Program-made: the position numbers and the translations under genes
In this document: positions 33,927-41,914 of the stretch, one piece after another
Numbering within the stretch: position 1 is the stretch's first letter
How the letters are laid out: every line of letters starts with the position of its first letter
The notes under the pieces: model-generated
Databases searched by the model: none
The model's input: only the letters and a program-made list of their open reading frames with translations
What the model was told of the DNA's origin: nothing
Source of the DNA: Actinomycetota bacterium
Lineage (GTDB): Bacteria; Actinomycetota; Thermoleophilia; Miltoncostaeales; Miltoncostaeaceae
Assembly: GCA_963169235.1 (NCBI GenBank)
Contig: CAUJCX010000059.1
Coordinates: forward strand, 1 to 64,000
Reading direction: 5' to 3'
DNA length: 64,000 nucleotides

Positions 33927-34292
33927 ATGGTGAAAGACTTCCGTGACTTCATCACCCGCGGCAACCTGGTCGATCTGGCGGTCGCCGTCCTCATCGCGAC
34001 GGCGCTGGCCGACCTGGTCAAGTCGCTCACGAACAACATCATCAGCCCGCTGATCGCCATGTTCGGCGGCAAGCCCGACTTCGGCTCGCTGACGTTCGAG
34101 ATCAACAACGCCGTCTTCAAGTACGGCCAGTTCCTGACCGACGTGATCGCGTTCATCATCTTCGCCGCCGTCATCTACTTCTTCATCGTGCGGCCGTTCA
34201 GCCGCTTCATGGAGCGGTGGAGCCCGGACGCCGGCGAGTCCGCCGAGGACATCCTCAAGGACATCCGCGCGGAGCTCCAGAAGAAGGACTGA
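33927..34292 (+). CDS. mscL: Large-conductance mechanosensitive channel
   Basis: 121 residues. It forms a pentameric membrane valve that opens on osmotic down-shock. FRDFITRGNLVDLAVAVLIATALADLVKSL is the first helix and pore motif; the second helix is VIAFIIFAAVIYFFIVRPF; and the C-terminal helix (EDILKDIRAELQ) is present. The usual GxIGxAF-type pore is varied (IATALADLV). Good GGGGGAAC Shine-Dalgarno. Confidence 0.93.
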   Translation: MVKDFRDFITRGNLVDLAVAVLIATALADLVKSLTNNIISPLIAMFGGKPDFGSLTFEINNAVFKYGQFLTDVIAFIIFAAVIYFFIVRPFSRFMERWSPDAGESAEDILKDIRAELQKKD

Positions 34293-34319
34293 CCCGCTCG
34301 CGCCGCCGCGTCCCCGGGG

Positions 34320-35460
34320 TCAGGCCCTGGGAGACGCGGCGACCGCGTGCTGTGACGCGGCCTCCTGCCGGGTGAGGGAGTCGCCGTATGCCGGGCCCTC
34401 CGCCCACCGGCAGCCGATGGCGCGCAGACGCTCGTGCGTCGGGGCGTCCCCCACGCCCGTCGCCAGCGTGGCCAGGCCGTGGTGGCGCGCGATCGACAGG
34501 CCCGCCTGGATCGCCGACCAGTCGTCCGCGGCGATGGCGGAGGGGCTCACGGTGAGACCGTCGGCCGGGGTGTCCGCCAGCGCGACCACGGCGTCGTCGT
34601 CGGCGGTGGCCTCCAGCATCACCCGTGGCCCCAGCCGGCGCAGGGAGGCGAGGGCACCCGGTGCCGCCACGGAGGTGGCGGCCGGTTCCAGCCGCAGCCA
34701 CAGCCGTCCCGCGTGGGCGGGGGCCCGCCTCAGCACGGCCTCCACGAACGCCACCAACCCGGCGTCCACGGGGGTGTCGGGAGGCAACCGCACCATGGTG
34801 ACGGGGGTCTCGAGGGCGCTGCGGCTGCGGCCCCACTCGGCCAGCGCACCGATGGCCCGCACCAGGCACCTGCGCACCTCGGTCTCGTCGGCCTGCGGGC
34901 CCGGTGACGTGCTGAACCCGGCGATGCGCCCCCCCGCGACGTCGACGACGCGGGTCCAGGCCTCGGCACCGGGGCCGCGCGGCGCCACCGGGCGCTCGGG
35001 TTCGCGGGGCGCCACCGCGACGCGCGGGCGCTGCTGGGGCGGCGACCGGCGGCGGGGTGCCGCTGGGCGTCCACGACTCCTCCAGCGTCAACAGCACGCA
35101 CTCACGCCCGTCCCACGTGATGGGGTGGGTGCACGCCCTCACGGGGCGGCCGTGCGCCGCGGGTACCACCACGGGGGCCTGTGCCGCCAAGAGCGCCACC
35201 GCCGGTGGGGCGAACGTGCCCGCGTCGGGCCCGGGCAACAGGGCGATGGCCTTGCGGTTCGACACGATCACGTGGTCGCCCCGCACCACCGCCAGGCCCC
35301 ACGGCACGGCCTCCATCACCTGGTGCAGGTGCTCCTCGGCACGCTGGGCGACGCTGTTCAGCGCGGCGCTGCGCAGCTCGCGCGCAGACGTGGTCTCGCG
35401 GATCTCCCACGCCGGTTCGTCGGGAAGGTCGGGCTTGTCGATCGTCAGTGTCGTGACCAC
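34320..35460 (-). pseudogene. PAS-like plus degenerate EAL protein, split by a frameshift
   Basis: An N-terminal part from the GTG at 35460 (TLTIDKPDLPDEPAWEI, then a PAS-like EEHLHQVMEAVPWGLAVVRG, to about 35050) and a C-terminal part (34320-35015) lie in different frames. The first has no stop of its own; it just runs on antisense-like. The C-terminal part has the order of an EAL domain but with the motifs worn away: EAL is GFS, EGVET is TGVGD, and the lysine of VKID is gone, so it cannot cut c-di-GMP. One extra base in the Pro/Ala linker (35000-35060) explains the split. Real, programmed or sequencing error cannot be told apart here. Confidence 0.6.
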
Positions 35461-35737
35461 GTCGCGAGGATGGGTGCATCGCAGTGTACGACGGGCCTCG
35501 GCGTGCGCCACACGGAGCCTCCGCGCATGCCGCGGTGAGACCGTCGCGGTCCAAGGGCCTGCGGACGGGGAGAGAACGCGGGTGGGTTGATGATTTCGGA
35601 GGTTCTCACAGGCCGTCCACGTCGCGCGGAGGCTGATGGGGGATACTCCCCGCACATGGCGACGAGGCCCGCGGGCCTGGCGGCGAGGGGTTGCCACCCG
35701 CGAGCCTGCCGCACACGCCACCGCTTGGAGGCTGGAC

Positions 35738-36094
35738 ATGACCGAACACGACGTGCCCGATGGCGCCGCCCGGGAGCGCGACGAGATCGTCAGCGAGGTC
35801 GAGGCGGAACAGCAGCGCATTCGTGAGAACCTCGACCCCGCGGCCCAGGACCCGTCGACGCGCCGCGGCATCACCGGGGCGACGCGCCGCGTCGCGGCGA
35901 TCGCCGGTGTCGCCGGCGGGGTGGTGGTGGGAGTCGTCAGCGCGCTCATCTGGGAGAACGCGGGCATCGCCATCGCCGCCGCGGTGTGCGCCGCCATCGT
36001 GTGCGCGATCCTCTCGGCCATGCTGCTGCTCGAGCGCGAGGACGGCCGCGTGGAGGAAGGCGTGAGGGAAGGCAAGGAGCACCCGCCCACGTGA
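35738..36094 (+). CDS. Small membrane protein with two helices
   Basis: 118 residues from the ATG at 35738, preceded by GGAGG. The N-terminal 45 residues are acidic and helical (REHDVPDG-like, then EIVSEVEAEQQRIRENLD). Two hydrophobic helices follow (AAIAGVAGGVVVGVVSALIW and AIAAAVCAAIVCAILSAMLLL), then a charged tail. Unknown function. The stop overlaps the GTG start of the GH3 gene by 4 nt. Confidence 0.6.
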   Translation: MTEHDVPDGAARERDEIVSEVEAEQQRIRENLDPAAQDPSTRRGITGATRRVAAIAGVAGGVVVGVVSALIWENAGIAIAAAVCAAIVCAILSAMLLLEREDGRVEEGVREGKEHPPT

Positions 36095-37230
36095 TCGGCC
36101 GCACCCGCCAGGTGGCGGTGCGCTGGGCCGTGGCGGGCGCTGCGTGCGCGCTGGCCACCGCTCCCGCCGTCGCCCAGCCGGCGGGGGAGGCCACCGACGT
36201 GCCGGCGCACCGCCTGGCGGGTCAGCACATCGTCTGGTCGTTCCCGGGGCGCACGCCGCCCGGCTGGCTGGTGGCCGGCATCCGCCGCGGAGACGTCGGC
36301 GCCGTGCTGCTGTTCGCGTCCAACGGCACCGACCCGGCCGCCGTGCGGCGCCTGGTCGATCGGCTCCAGGCCGTGCCGCGGCCGGTGCTCGATCCGCCGC
36401 TCCTGGTGATGAGCGACCACGAGGGCGGCCCGGTGCGACGGCTCGACGCGCCACCCACCCGCGGGGCGCGCGACCTGGCCGGCCTGCCCGTCACGGCCAG
36501 CCTGGCCGCCGGCAGGCAGGCCGGGGCGGCGCTGTGTGCGGCGGGCGTCAACGTCGACCTCGCCCCCGTCGTCGACCTGGCGCGTCCCGGCTCGGTGATC
36601 GCGCGCCAGGGGCGCAGCTTCGGCCGGGGTCCCGACGCCGTGGCGCGGCGCGCCGTGGCGTTCGCCACCGGCCTGGCCGAGTACGGCGTGGGGGCGGCTC
36701 CCAAGCACTTCCCGGGGCTCGGCGCGGCCACCGAGACCACCGACGACGTGCCCGTCACCATCGGCCTGTCCCGCGCCGAGCTGCGCCGCGCCGACCTGCG
36801 GCCGTACCGCGCGCTGGTGCGCCACCGGGTGCCCCTGGTGATGATGTCGACCGCCGTGTTCCCGGCGTTCTCGTCGCGTCCGGCGGCACTGGCGCCCGAG
36901 CTGGTCACCGGCGAGCTCAAGGGGCGGCTCGGGTTCGGCGGCATCGTCGTGGCCGACGCGCTCGACACGCCGGCGCTGGCGGTGGTGGGCAGCCACGGCA
37001 CCGTGGCCCGTCAGGCCGCGGCGGCGGGAGTCGACCTGATGCCGTTCGTCTCCCCGCAGGCCGCCCGGGCGGCCCAGGCGTCGCTCGCCGCCGCGCTCAA
37101 CACGGGACAGCTCGACCGCGCGGCGTCCCGCGCGTCGCTCGAGCGCGTGCTCAGCTACCGGCGCACGCTGGCGCTGGCACCGCCCGGCATCCGGTCATCG
37201 GCCGTGGCCCGCGCCTGTCCCACAGGGTGA
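36091..37230 (+). CDS. Secreted glycoside hydrolase family 3 (NagZ-like)
   Basis: 379 residues from the GTG of a GTGA overlap. A signal peptide ends at about AVAQPAG. The TIM-barrel carries the GH3 markers LLVMSDHEGGPVRRL, NVDLAPVVDLARPGS, GAAPKHFPGLGAATETTD (the His/Asp loop of beta-N-acetylglucosaminidases) and GGIVVADALDTPAL, in which Asp should be the nucleophile (normally SDDL). Probable exo-glycosidase acting on peptidoglycan or other amino-sugar glycans outside the cell. Confidence 0.85.
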   Translation: MIGRTRQVAVRWAVAGAACALATAPAVAQPAGEATDVPAHRLAGQHIVWSFPGRTPPGWLVAGIRRGDVGAVLLFASNGTDPAAVRRLVDRLQAVPRPVLDPPLLVMSDHEGGPVRRLDAPPTRGARDLAGLPVTASLAAGRQAGAALCAAGVNVDLAPVVDLARPGSVIARQGRSFGRGPDAVARRAVAFATGLAEYGVGAAPKHFPGLGAATETTDDVPVTIGLSRAELRRADLRPYRALVRHRVPLVMMSTAVFPAFSSRPAALAPELVTGELKGRLGFGGIVVADALDTPALAVVGSHGTVARQAAAAGVDLMPFVSPQAARAAQASLAAALNTGQLDRAASRASLERVLSYRRTLALAPPGIRSSAVARACPTG

Positions 37231-37256
37231 GGTTTGCCGGGGCGCCCGCGGGGGCC

Positions 37257-37433
37257 TCAGCCCTCCTTGGGCGCGTCGATGTCCTCGGGAGCGGGCGGGT
37301 CCTTGTGGTGCTCCAGGGCGCTGCGCCAGTCCTTCGGCACGTCGCGGCTCCAGGGGTACAGCTGCTTGCCGTGGTTCGGGATCGCCTGCGGGTTGGATCC
37401 GAACCAGCGGTTGGGGTATCGAGTCTCGGGCAT
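37257..37433 (-). CDS. Small hypothetical protein
   Basis: 58 residues, MPETRYPNRWFGSNPQAIPN onward, ending in an acidic tail. A TACATT box 6 nt before the ATG at 37433 supports both the gene and a leaderless start. No signal, membrane segment or known domain; rich in Trp, Pro and His. Convergent with the GH3 gene. Confidence 0.5.
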   Translation of the reverse strand: MPETRYPNRWFGSNPQAIPNHGKQLYPWSRDVPKDWRSALEHHKDPPAPEDIDAPKEG

Positions 37434-37529
37434 GCCAGGAATGTAGCGGACGCGGCCGCGGGCCATCCGGTCGCGGCGACCGGTCGGGACGGTCGGCGCC
37501 CTATTCCGGGGCGTTACCATCCCCGACAC

Positions 37530-37602
37530 GCCGGTGTAGCTCAGTTGGTAGAGCAGCTGCCTTGTAAGCAGCAGGTCCGGGGTTCGAGTCCCCGCGCCGG
37601 CT
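37530..37602 (+). tRNA. tRNA-Thr (anticodon TGT)
   Basis: 73 nt. Acceptor GCCGGTG pairs with CGCCGGC; D-arm GCTCAGTTGGTAGAGC; anticodon loop CTTGTAA gives TGT; T-arm CGGGGTTCGAGTCCCCG; discriminator T. CCA is not encoded. Confidence 0.95.
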
Positions 37603-37674
37603 TCGACGACCCTCGCCCCTCGGTGGAAGCGTCAACCTGGGGCGCGAACTCTATGCCCTGCGTGACGACGAGCC

Positions 37675-37815
37675 CTACGCGGCGGCCTCGTGTGCGAACG
37701 CGTGCCGGCGTCCGCGCGCGCGGTCTGCTTTCACGTTCGCGGTGAGCTTGGCGGGCTTGCACAGCAGGCAGCCGGCGCGGCGGTGCTTTGGTCGCTTGCG
37801 CTTGTGATGAGCCAT
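37675..37815 (-). CDS. Small basic CxxC protein, actinobacterial type
   Basis: 46 residues: MAHHKRKRPKHRRAGCLLCK and a basic tail. The CLLC pair could bind metal. Short proteins of this type (very basic N-terminus, then RRAGCL-CKP) are widespread in actinobacteria, with no known function. A TACCAT box 7 nt before the ATG supports the start. Confidence 0.6.
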   Translation of the reverse strand: MAHHKRKRPKHRRAGCLLCKPAKLTANVKADRARGRRHAFAHEAAA

Positions 37816-37876
37816 GGGAGTGATGGTAGCGCCGAGAGCCGATGGGGCCATGCGGCGGACGCCCACTCCCGGCGCG

Positions 37877-38689
37877 TCAGGCGGACGGAGGCGGCCAGTC
37901 GCCCGTGCCGGCGGGCGGCGGGGGCACTCCCGCGGCGCGCCGGGGGTCGAAGCCGCCCTTGCGGAACCGCAGATCGAAGTACACCAGCACGATCAGCGCG
38001 GCCAGGAACGGCGTGGTCAGCACCGACGCCACCAGGTTGAGGGTGTGGCCGATGATGTGCTTGGACGTGTTTCCGGAGTCGCCGGAGGCGAACAGCGCGC
38101 CCCCCAGGATCACCGAGATCACCACGACGGCCAGCACGATCAGCAGGCCCGCCACCAGCAGGCGGCCGAACGTGGCCCACCAGCGCCCCTGCACCAGCTC
38201 ACGCGAGCGCGAGATCGCGTCGCCGACGCCCAGTTTCTCGACCAGCAGGGCCGGCGCCGCGACGCAGAGGGCCACGGCCAGCCACACGCCGGGGACGATC
38301 AGCAGCACGGTGCCGATGGCGACCAGCACGCCCACGGCCAGCGAGAGCAGAAGCAGGGGGCCGAAGCGCTGCAGCGCGAACCGCAGCGACTCCTGCCACG
38401 TGATGTCCTCGCCGGCCTCGGCGCCCGCCACGATGCGGTACGTCGCGCCCGTGGTGAGGGTGCCGCCCACCATCGCAAGTGCGATGGCGACCATCTGGCC
38501 CGCGAACACCGAGCCCGACATGCCCGTCGCGCCCGGGTCGGCGGGAGCGCCGGTGCCCAGGTCGATCATCAGCGCGACCAGCTCCACCGGCACCAGCACC
38601 AGCAGCGTCACCGCAAAGAGAGCCGACGCGTGGTTCTTCACGATTTCGAAGGTGCGGCTGATGAGGGTGCCAACGTCAAGCGGATACAT
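37877..38689 (-). CDS. Multi-pass membrane protein (DUF975/GPDPase-membrane-like)
   Basis: 270 residues with six or so hydrophobic helices. The start MYPLDVGTLISRTFEIVKNHASALF and a central EKLGVGDAISRSRELVQGRWW are typical of the membrane domain found in glycerophosphodiesterase-associated and YciC-like proteins. The C-terminus is Pro-rich (GVPPPPAGTGDWPPPSA). A TATGCT box 6 nt before the ATG indicates a leaderless mRNA. Function unknown. Confidence 0.65.
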   Translation of the reverse strand: MYPLDVGTLISRTFEIVKNHASALFAVTLLVLVPVELVALMIDLGTGAPADPGATGMSGSVFAGQMVAIALAMVGGTLTTGATYRIVAGAEAGEDITWQESLRFALQRFGPLLLLSLAVGVLVAIGTVLLIVPGVWLAVALCVAAPALLVEKLGVGDAISRSRELVQGRWWATFGRLLVAGLLIVLAVVVISVILGGALFASGDSGNTSKHIIGHTLNLVASVLTTPFLAALIVLVYFDLRFRKGGFDPRRAAGVPPPPAGTGDWPPPSA

Positions 38690-38814
38690 ACGGACAGCAT
38701 AAACGAGACACGTCACAGTTCCATCTCGTGTCGCGTTCGTGCGGAATGTCGCGGCGTTGTGCCCGAACACCACCGCGCGGTCGCCGCGTGTCGCCGCCTA
38801 TCGTTGTTGGCCGA

Positions 38815-39507
38815 ATGAGCGAGCCGAAGAAGCACGACATCACGATCACCAACGTCGCGTCGTCGGCGGCCGGCGGGGCGGCCTCGGCCGTGGCCCTGTC
38901 GTATTTCGGCGCCACCGGCAGCCTGATCGGCGCTGCCCTGGGGCCCGTGGTGTTCCTGGTCGCCAAGGAGCTGGTGAAGCGGCCCACCGAGCAGGCCGCC
39001 GCCCGCATGCCCCGCCCGCAGATGCGCACCGCGACGCCGTCGGACGAGCCCGTACCCGTGCAAGGGGTGGACGCACCGGTCGGTGCGCGTCGCCTGAGGC
39101 GGCCCCACGCGATCGCCCTGGGCGCCACCGCGGTGCTGGCCACGCTGCTGGTGATCGCCGCGTTCACCTTGCCCGAGATGCTGGCGGGACGTTCGCTGGT
39201 GTCTGACCGCCAGAGCACGTTCTTCAAGAACGCCCCGGCGGTGACGCGCAAGGCCACCACGCCCACCCGATCGCAGCCGCAGCAGCCCGCGGCACCCGCC
39301 ACGGGTGGGCACACCGCTCCGGCCGACGCGTCCACGCAGCCGGCTCCGGCGGTCACGGCACCGCAGCCCCCGGCGCCCGCCGCCACCACGCCCGCCGCGC
39401 CGGCGCCCGCTCCACAGGCGACACCGCAGCAGACCACGCCCGCGGCACCCGCACCCGCACCGGCACCCGCACCGGCGCCCGTAGCGCCGTCTTCCACGAC
39501 CCCGTAG
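38815..39507 (+). CDS. Membrane protein with Pro/Ala-rich exported tail
   Basis: 230 residues. An N-terminal hydrophobic region (residues 15-50) and a helix at about 105-122 (LGATAVLATLLVIAAFTLPEM) bracket a cytosolic loop. The last 90 residues are low-complexity Pro/Ala/Thr (APAPAPAPAPV), probably outside and spanning the wall. Start is the ATG 10 nt after a TATCGT box. Function unknown. Confidence 0.65.
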   Translation: MSEPKKHDITITNVASSAAGGAASAVALSYFGATGSLIGAALGPVVFLVAKELVKRPTEQAAARMPRPQMRTATPSDEPVPVQGVDAPVGARRLRRPHAIALGATAVLATLLVIAAFTLPEMLAGRSLVSDRQSTFFKNAPAVTRKATTPTRSQPQQPAAPATGGHTAPADASTQPAPAVTAPQPPAPAATTPAAPAPAPQATPQQTTPAAPAPAPAPAPAPVAPSSTTP

Positions 39508-39513
39508 GGCCCG

Positions 39514-40248
39514 TCACGGCGTGCGGCGGCGCAGGGTGAGGCTCCCCAGCACCAGCGCCGCCACGATCCACCCGACCAGCACGACCACGTCCACGCCGAT
39601 GTCGCCCAGTGGCGTGCGGTTGTGCGTGACCGTTGTCATGGCGTCCACCGCGTACGACAGCGGCAGCACGTCCGACACCACGCGCAGCGCGTCGGGCAAG
39701 GCGTCGCGGGGCACCAGCAGGCCGCACAGAAGGAACTGCGGCAGCACGAACGCCGGCATGAACTGCACGGCCTGGAACTCGGTGCGCGCGAAGCCGCTGG
39801 CCAGCAGCCCCAGCGCCGCGCCCAGCACGGCATCGGCCACCGCCACCACCACCAGGGCCCACAGCGGACCCTCGACGTCGAGGCCGGCGACGTACACCGC
39901 GAACGCCGTGGCCACCACCGCCTGAACCACGGCCGCGGCCCCGAACGCCAGCGCGTAGCCGAACATGAAGTCGGCCTTGCCCAGCGGCGTCGTCAGCAGG
40001 CGCTCCAGGGTCCCCGACGCGCGTTCGCGCAGCGTCGCCACCGACGTCACCACGAACATCACGACGAACGGGAACACGCCCAGGAGAGCCGCGCCGATGC
40101 CGTTGAACACCCCGGTGCCGTGGTAGATCCAGGCCAAGAGGCCCAGCAGCACGCACGGCACCACCAGCAACAGGGCCACCGTGCGGTGGTCGCCGCGGAT
40201 CTGGCGCAGCACGCGCGCCGCGGTGGCCAGCGTCAGGCGCGGGCTCAC
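39514..40248 (-). CDS. ABC-2 type transporter permease
   Basis: 244 residues from the GTG overlapping the ATPase stop (GTGA). Six hydrophobic helices and the ABC-2 features TLRERASGTLERLLTTPLGKADFMFGYALAF and the later FMPAFVLPQFLLCGLLVPRDALPDALR. Exporter type; with its ATPase and TetR partner it probably pumps out a toxic compound or lipid. Confidence 0.85.
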   Translation of the reverse strand: MSPRLTLATAARVLRQIRGDHRTVALLLVVPCVLLGLLAWIYHGTGVFNGIGAALLGVFPFVVMFVVTSVATLRERASGTLERLLTTPLGKADFMFGYALAFGAAAVVQAVVATAFAVYVAGLDVEGPLWALVVVAVADAVLGAALGLLASGFARTEFQAVQFMPAFVLPQFLLCGLLVPRDALPDALRVVSDVLPLSYAVDAMTTVTHNRTPLGDIGVDVVVLVGWIVAALVLGSLTLRRRTP

Positions 40249-40982
40249 GACGCCTGCTGCCGGTCGATGAGGGCGAGGAACGCCCGCTCGGCGTCGGGTG
40301 CGCCCGTCGTGCGCAGCAGGTCGTCCGGGGTGGTGTCGGCCACCAGGCGCCCGGCGCGCAAGAGCAACAGGCGGTCGCACCGCGTCGCCTCGTCCATGAC
40401 GTGGCTCGACACCAACAGCGTGCGGCCCGCGTCGGCCAGCGTGTGGAAGAGGTCCCAGAGGTCGCGGCGCAGCACGGGGTCGAGGCCCACGGTCGGCTCG
40501 TCAAGCACCAGCAGGTCGGGGTCGCCCACCAGGGCGGCCGCCAGCGACACTCGCGAGCGCTGCCCCCCCGACAGGTTCGCCACGCGGCTGTGCGCGCGGT
40601 CGGCGAGGTCCACCCGCGCGACGGCGTCGGCGGCGCTCGCGCCCGGCGCGCCGGCGATGCGGGCGAAGTACTCCACGTTCTGCATCACCGTCAGGTCGTC
40701 GTACACGCTGGGCGCCTGCGTCACGTAGCCCACCCGTCGGCGCAGGCCCGGCGATCCGGCGGGTTCCCCCAGCACGGTCAGATCGCCCGAGACACGCTGC
40801 TGCACCCCGACGACGGCGCGGATCAGCGTCGACTTGCCGCTGCCGCTGGGACCCAGGAGGCCCACGACCGAGCCGCGGGGCACGGTGAGGTCGATGCCCA
40901 CCAGCACGTGGTGCCCGCCGCGCACCACGCCGACGTCCCGGGCCTCGATCGCCGCCGTGTCATTCACCATGCGATGAGTCAT
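40245..40982 (-). CDS. ABC-2 exporter ATPase
   Basis: 245 residues from the ATG overlapping the TetR stop (ATGA). Walker A GPSGSGKST, signature NLSGGQRSR, Walker B LLVLDEPTVGLD, switch SSHVMDEA: the DrrA-like exporter ATPase group. Middle gene of the tetR-ATPase-permease operon. Confidence 0.88.
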   Translation of the reverse strand: MTHRMVNDTAAIEARDVGVVRGGHHVLVGIDLTVPRGSVVGLLGPSGSGKSTLIRAVVGVQQRVSGDLTVLGEPAGSPGLRRRVGYVTQAPSVYDDLTVMQNVEYFARIAGAPGASAADAVARVDLADRAHSRVANLSGGQRSRVSLAAALVGDPDLLVLDEPTVGLDPVLRRDLWDLFHTLADAGRTLLVSSHVMDEATRCDRLLLLRAGRLVADTTPDDLLRTTGAPDAERAFLALIDRQQAS

Positions 40983-41623
40983 ACGCCGGCGCGCGGTCCG
41001 GGCGCAACCCCGTCCACCAGGTACCCCTGCAACACCGGCGCCAGCCGGTCCACCAGGTCGGCCACGGGTGCCTCGACCAGGGGCTGATGCCCCAGCACGT
41101 ACCGCAGCATGGCCACGCCCACCATCTGGGCCGCCGCCAGGCCCACCCGCGTCGGCAGCGTGGCGTCGCCGGGGTCCGAGTAGTGCGCGGCGACGCGTCC
41201 GAACACCTCGGCGGCCAGGAAATCGCGCAACATGGCCGCCGCCGCATCGTGGCTGGCGGCGGCACGCAGCACCGCGATCATCTGGGGCGTGCGGCCGGGC
41301 TCGTCCCACGCCTCGAAGAAGCCCTGGGCCAGCCGCCTGCCGACGCCCTCGGGCGGCCCGTCGAGCACCTGATCCACCGTCGCGCGGGGGTCCAGGGGCA
41401 GGCGCATCACCTCCGCGAACAGCGCCGACTTGCCGCCGAAGTAGTGGTGCACCAGCGCGGGATCGACGTGTGCGTGGCGGGCGACGGCGCGCAGCGACGT
41501 GGCGTCGTAGCCCTGGGCCGCGAACACGTCGCGGGCTGCGTCAACGATGGTGCCACGGGTGTCGGCGCCCGCAGGGCGTCGACCTCGGCGCGGCCTCGGG
41601 GGGTGGCCGTCCACGCCGGGCAC
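40979..41623 (-). CDS. TetR-family regulator of the ABC-2 exporter
   Basis: 214 residues from the GTG at 41623 with GGAGGG before it. The helix-turn-helix is in TIVDAARDVFAAQGYDATSLRAVARHAHVDPALVHHYFGGKSALFAEVM. The gene is first in the operon, the usual place for an autorepressor that senses the exporter substrate. Divergent from the cobalamin riboswitch operon. Confidence 0.87.
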   Translation of the reverse strand: MPGVDGHPPRPRRGRRPAGADTRGTIVDAARDVFAAQGYDATSLRAVARHAHVDPALVHHYFGGKSALFAEVMRLPLDPRATVDQVLDGPPEGVGRRLAQGFFEAWDEPGRTPQMIAVLRAAASHDAAAAMLRDFLAAEVFGRVAAHYSDPGDATLPTRVGLAAAQMVGVAMLRYVLGHQPLVEAPVADLVDRLAPVLQGYLVDGVAPGPRAGV

Positions 41624-41679
41624 TGTACGCCCTCCCGGGACGGACGTCGCTTGTGCGGGGTCGGGTGGATGAGATAGAC

Positions 41680-41825
41680 ATGCGTCGTCCGGCCCTGCCG
41701 GATGCTGTGAGGAGAGTCAGCGAAGCCGGTGTGATCCCGGCGCTGTCCCGCAACTGTGATGTCCCCGCCCTCCGGCGACGGACGAGCCAGGTCGCCTGCC
41801 TCCTTGCGACGTCGTAGTCCTCGGG
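41680..41825 (+). promoter_or_regulatory. Cobalamin riboswitch aptamer
   Basis: Conserved elements of the B12 aptamer in order: the AGCGAAGCCGGTGTGATCCCGG stem, CGCTGTCCCGCAACTGTGA (the B12-box core region) and GCCAGGTCGCCTGCC. It lies about 90 nt before btuF. With the hairpin at 41878-41907 it forms a translational switch for the seven-gene operon. Confidence 0.92.
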
Positions 41826-41877
41826 TGAAGGGCTGCTCGTCGGCGGCGCCTCAGGCGACGCCTTCCCGAGCTTCCTT

Positions 41878-41907
41878 TCATCCTCCAATCGCTTCACTGG
41901 AGGGTGA
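41878..41907 (+). promoter_or_regulatory. Shine-Dalgarno-sequestering hairpin of the B12 switch
   Basis: TCATCCTCCA (41878-41887) can pair along its full length with TGGAGGGTGA (41898-41907), with one G-T wobble, across a 10-nt loop. The btuF Shine-Dalgarno GGAGGG (41899-41904) is buried in it. This is the expression platform that would shut translation when B12 is bound. Confidence 0.75.
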
Positions 41908-41914
41908 TTTCCGC

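Noticed and set aside
33495-33946. Small proteins encoded across tRNA-Pro and the mscL leader
   Set aside because: The frames start in the tRNA and are Arg/Pro-rich with no Shine-Dalgarno; the tRNA and hairpins explain the sequence.
34255-36996. A 913-codon open frame on the minus strand across mscL, the split EAL gene and the GH3 gene
   Set aside because: Its translation is Arg/Gly/Ala-rich shadow sequence except for the PAS-like part. High GC leaves antisense frames open. Only 35050-35460 is convincing.
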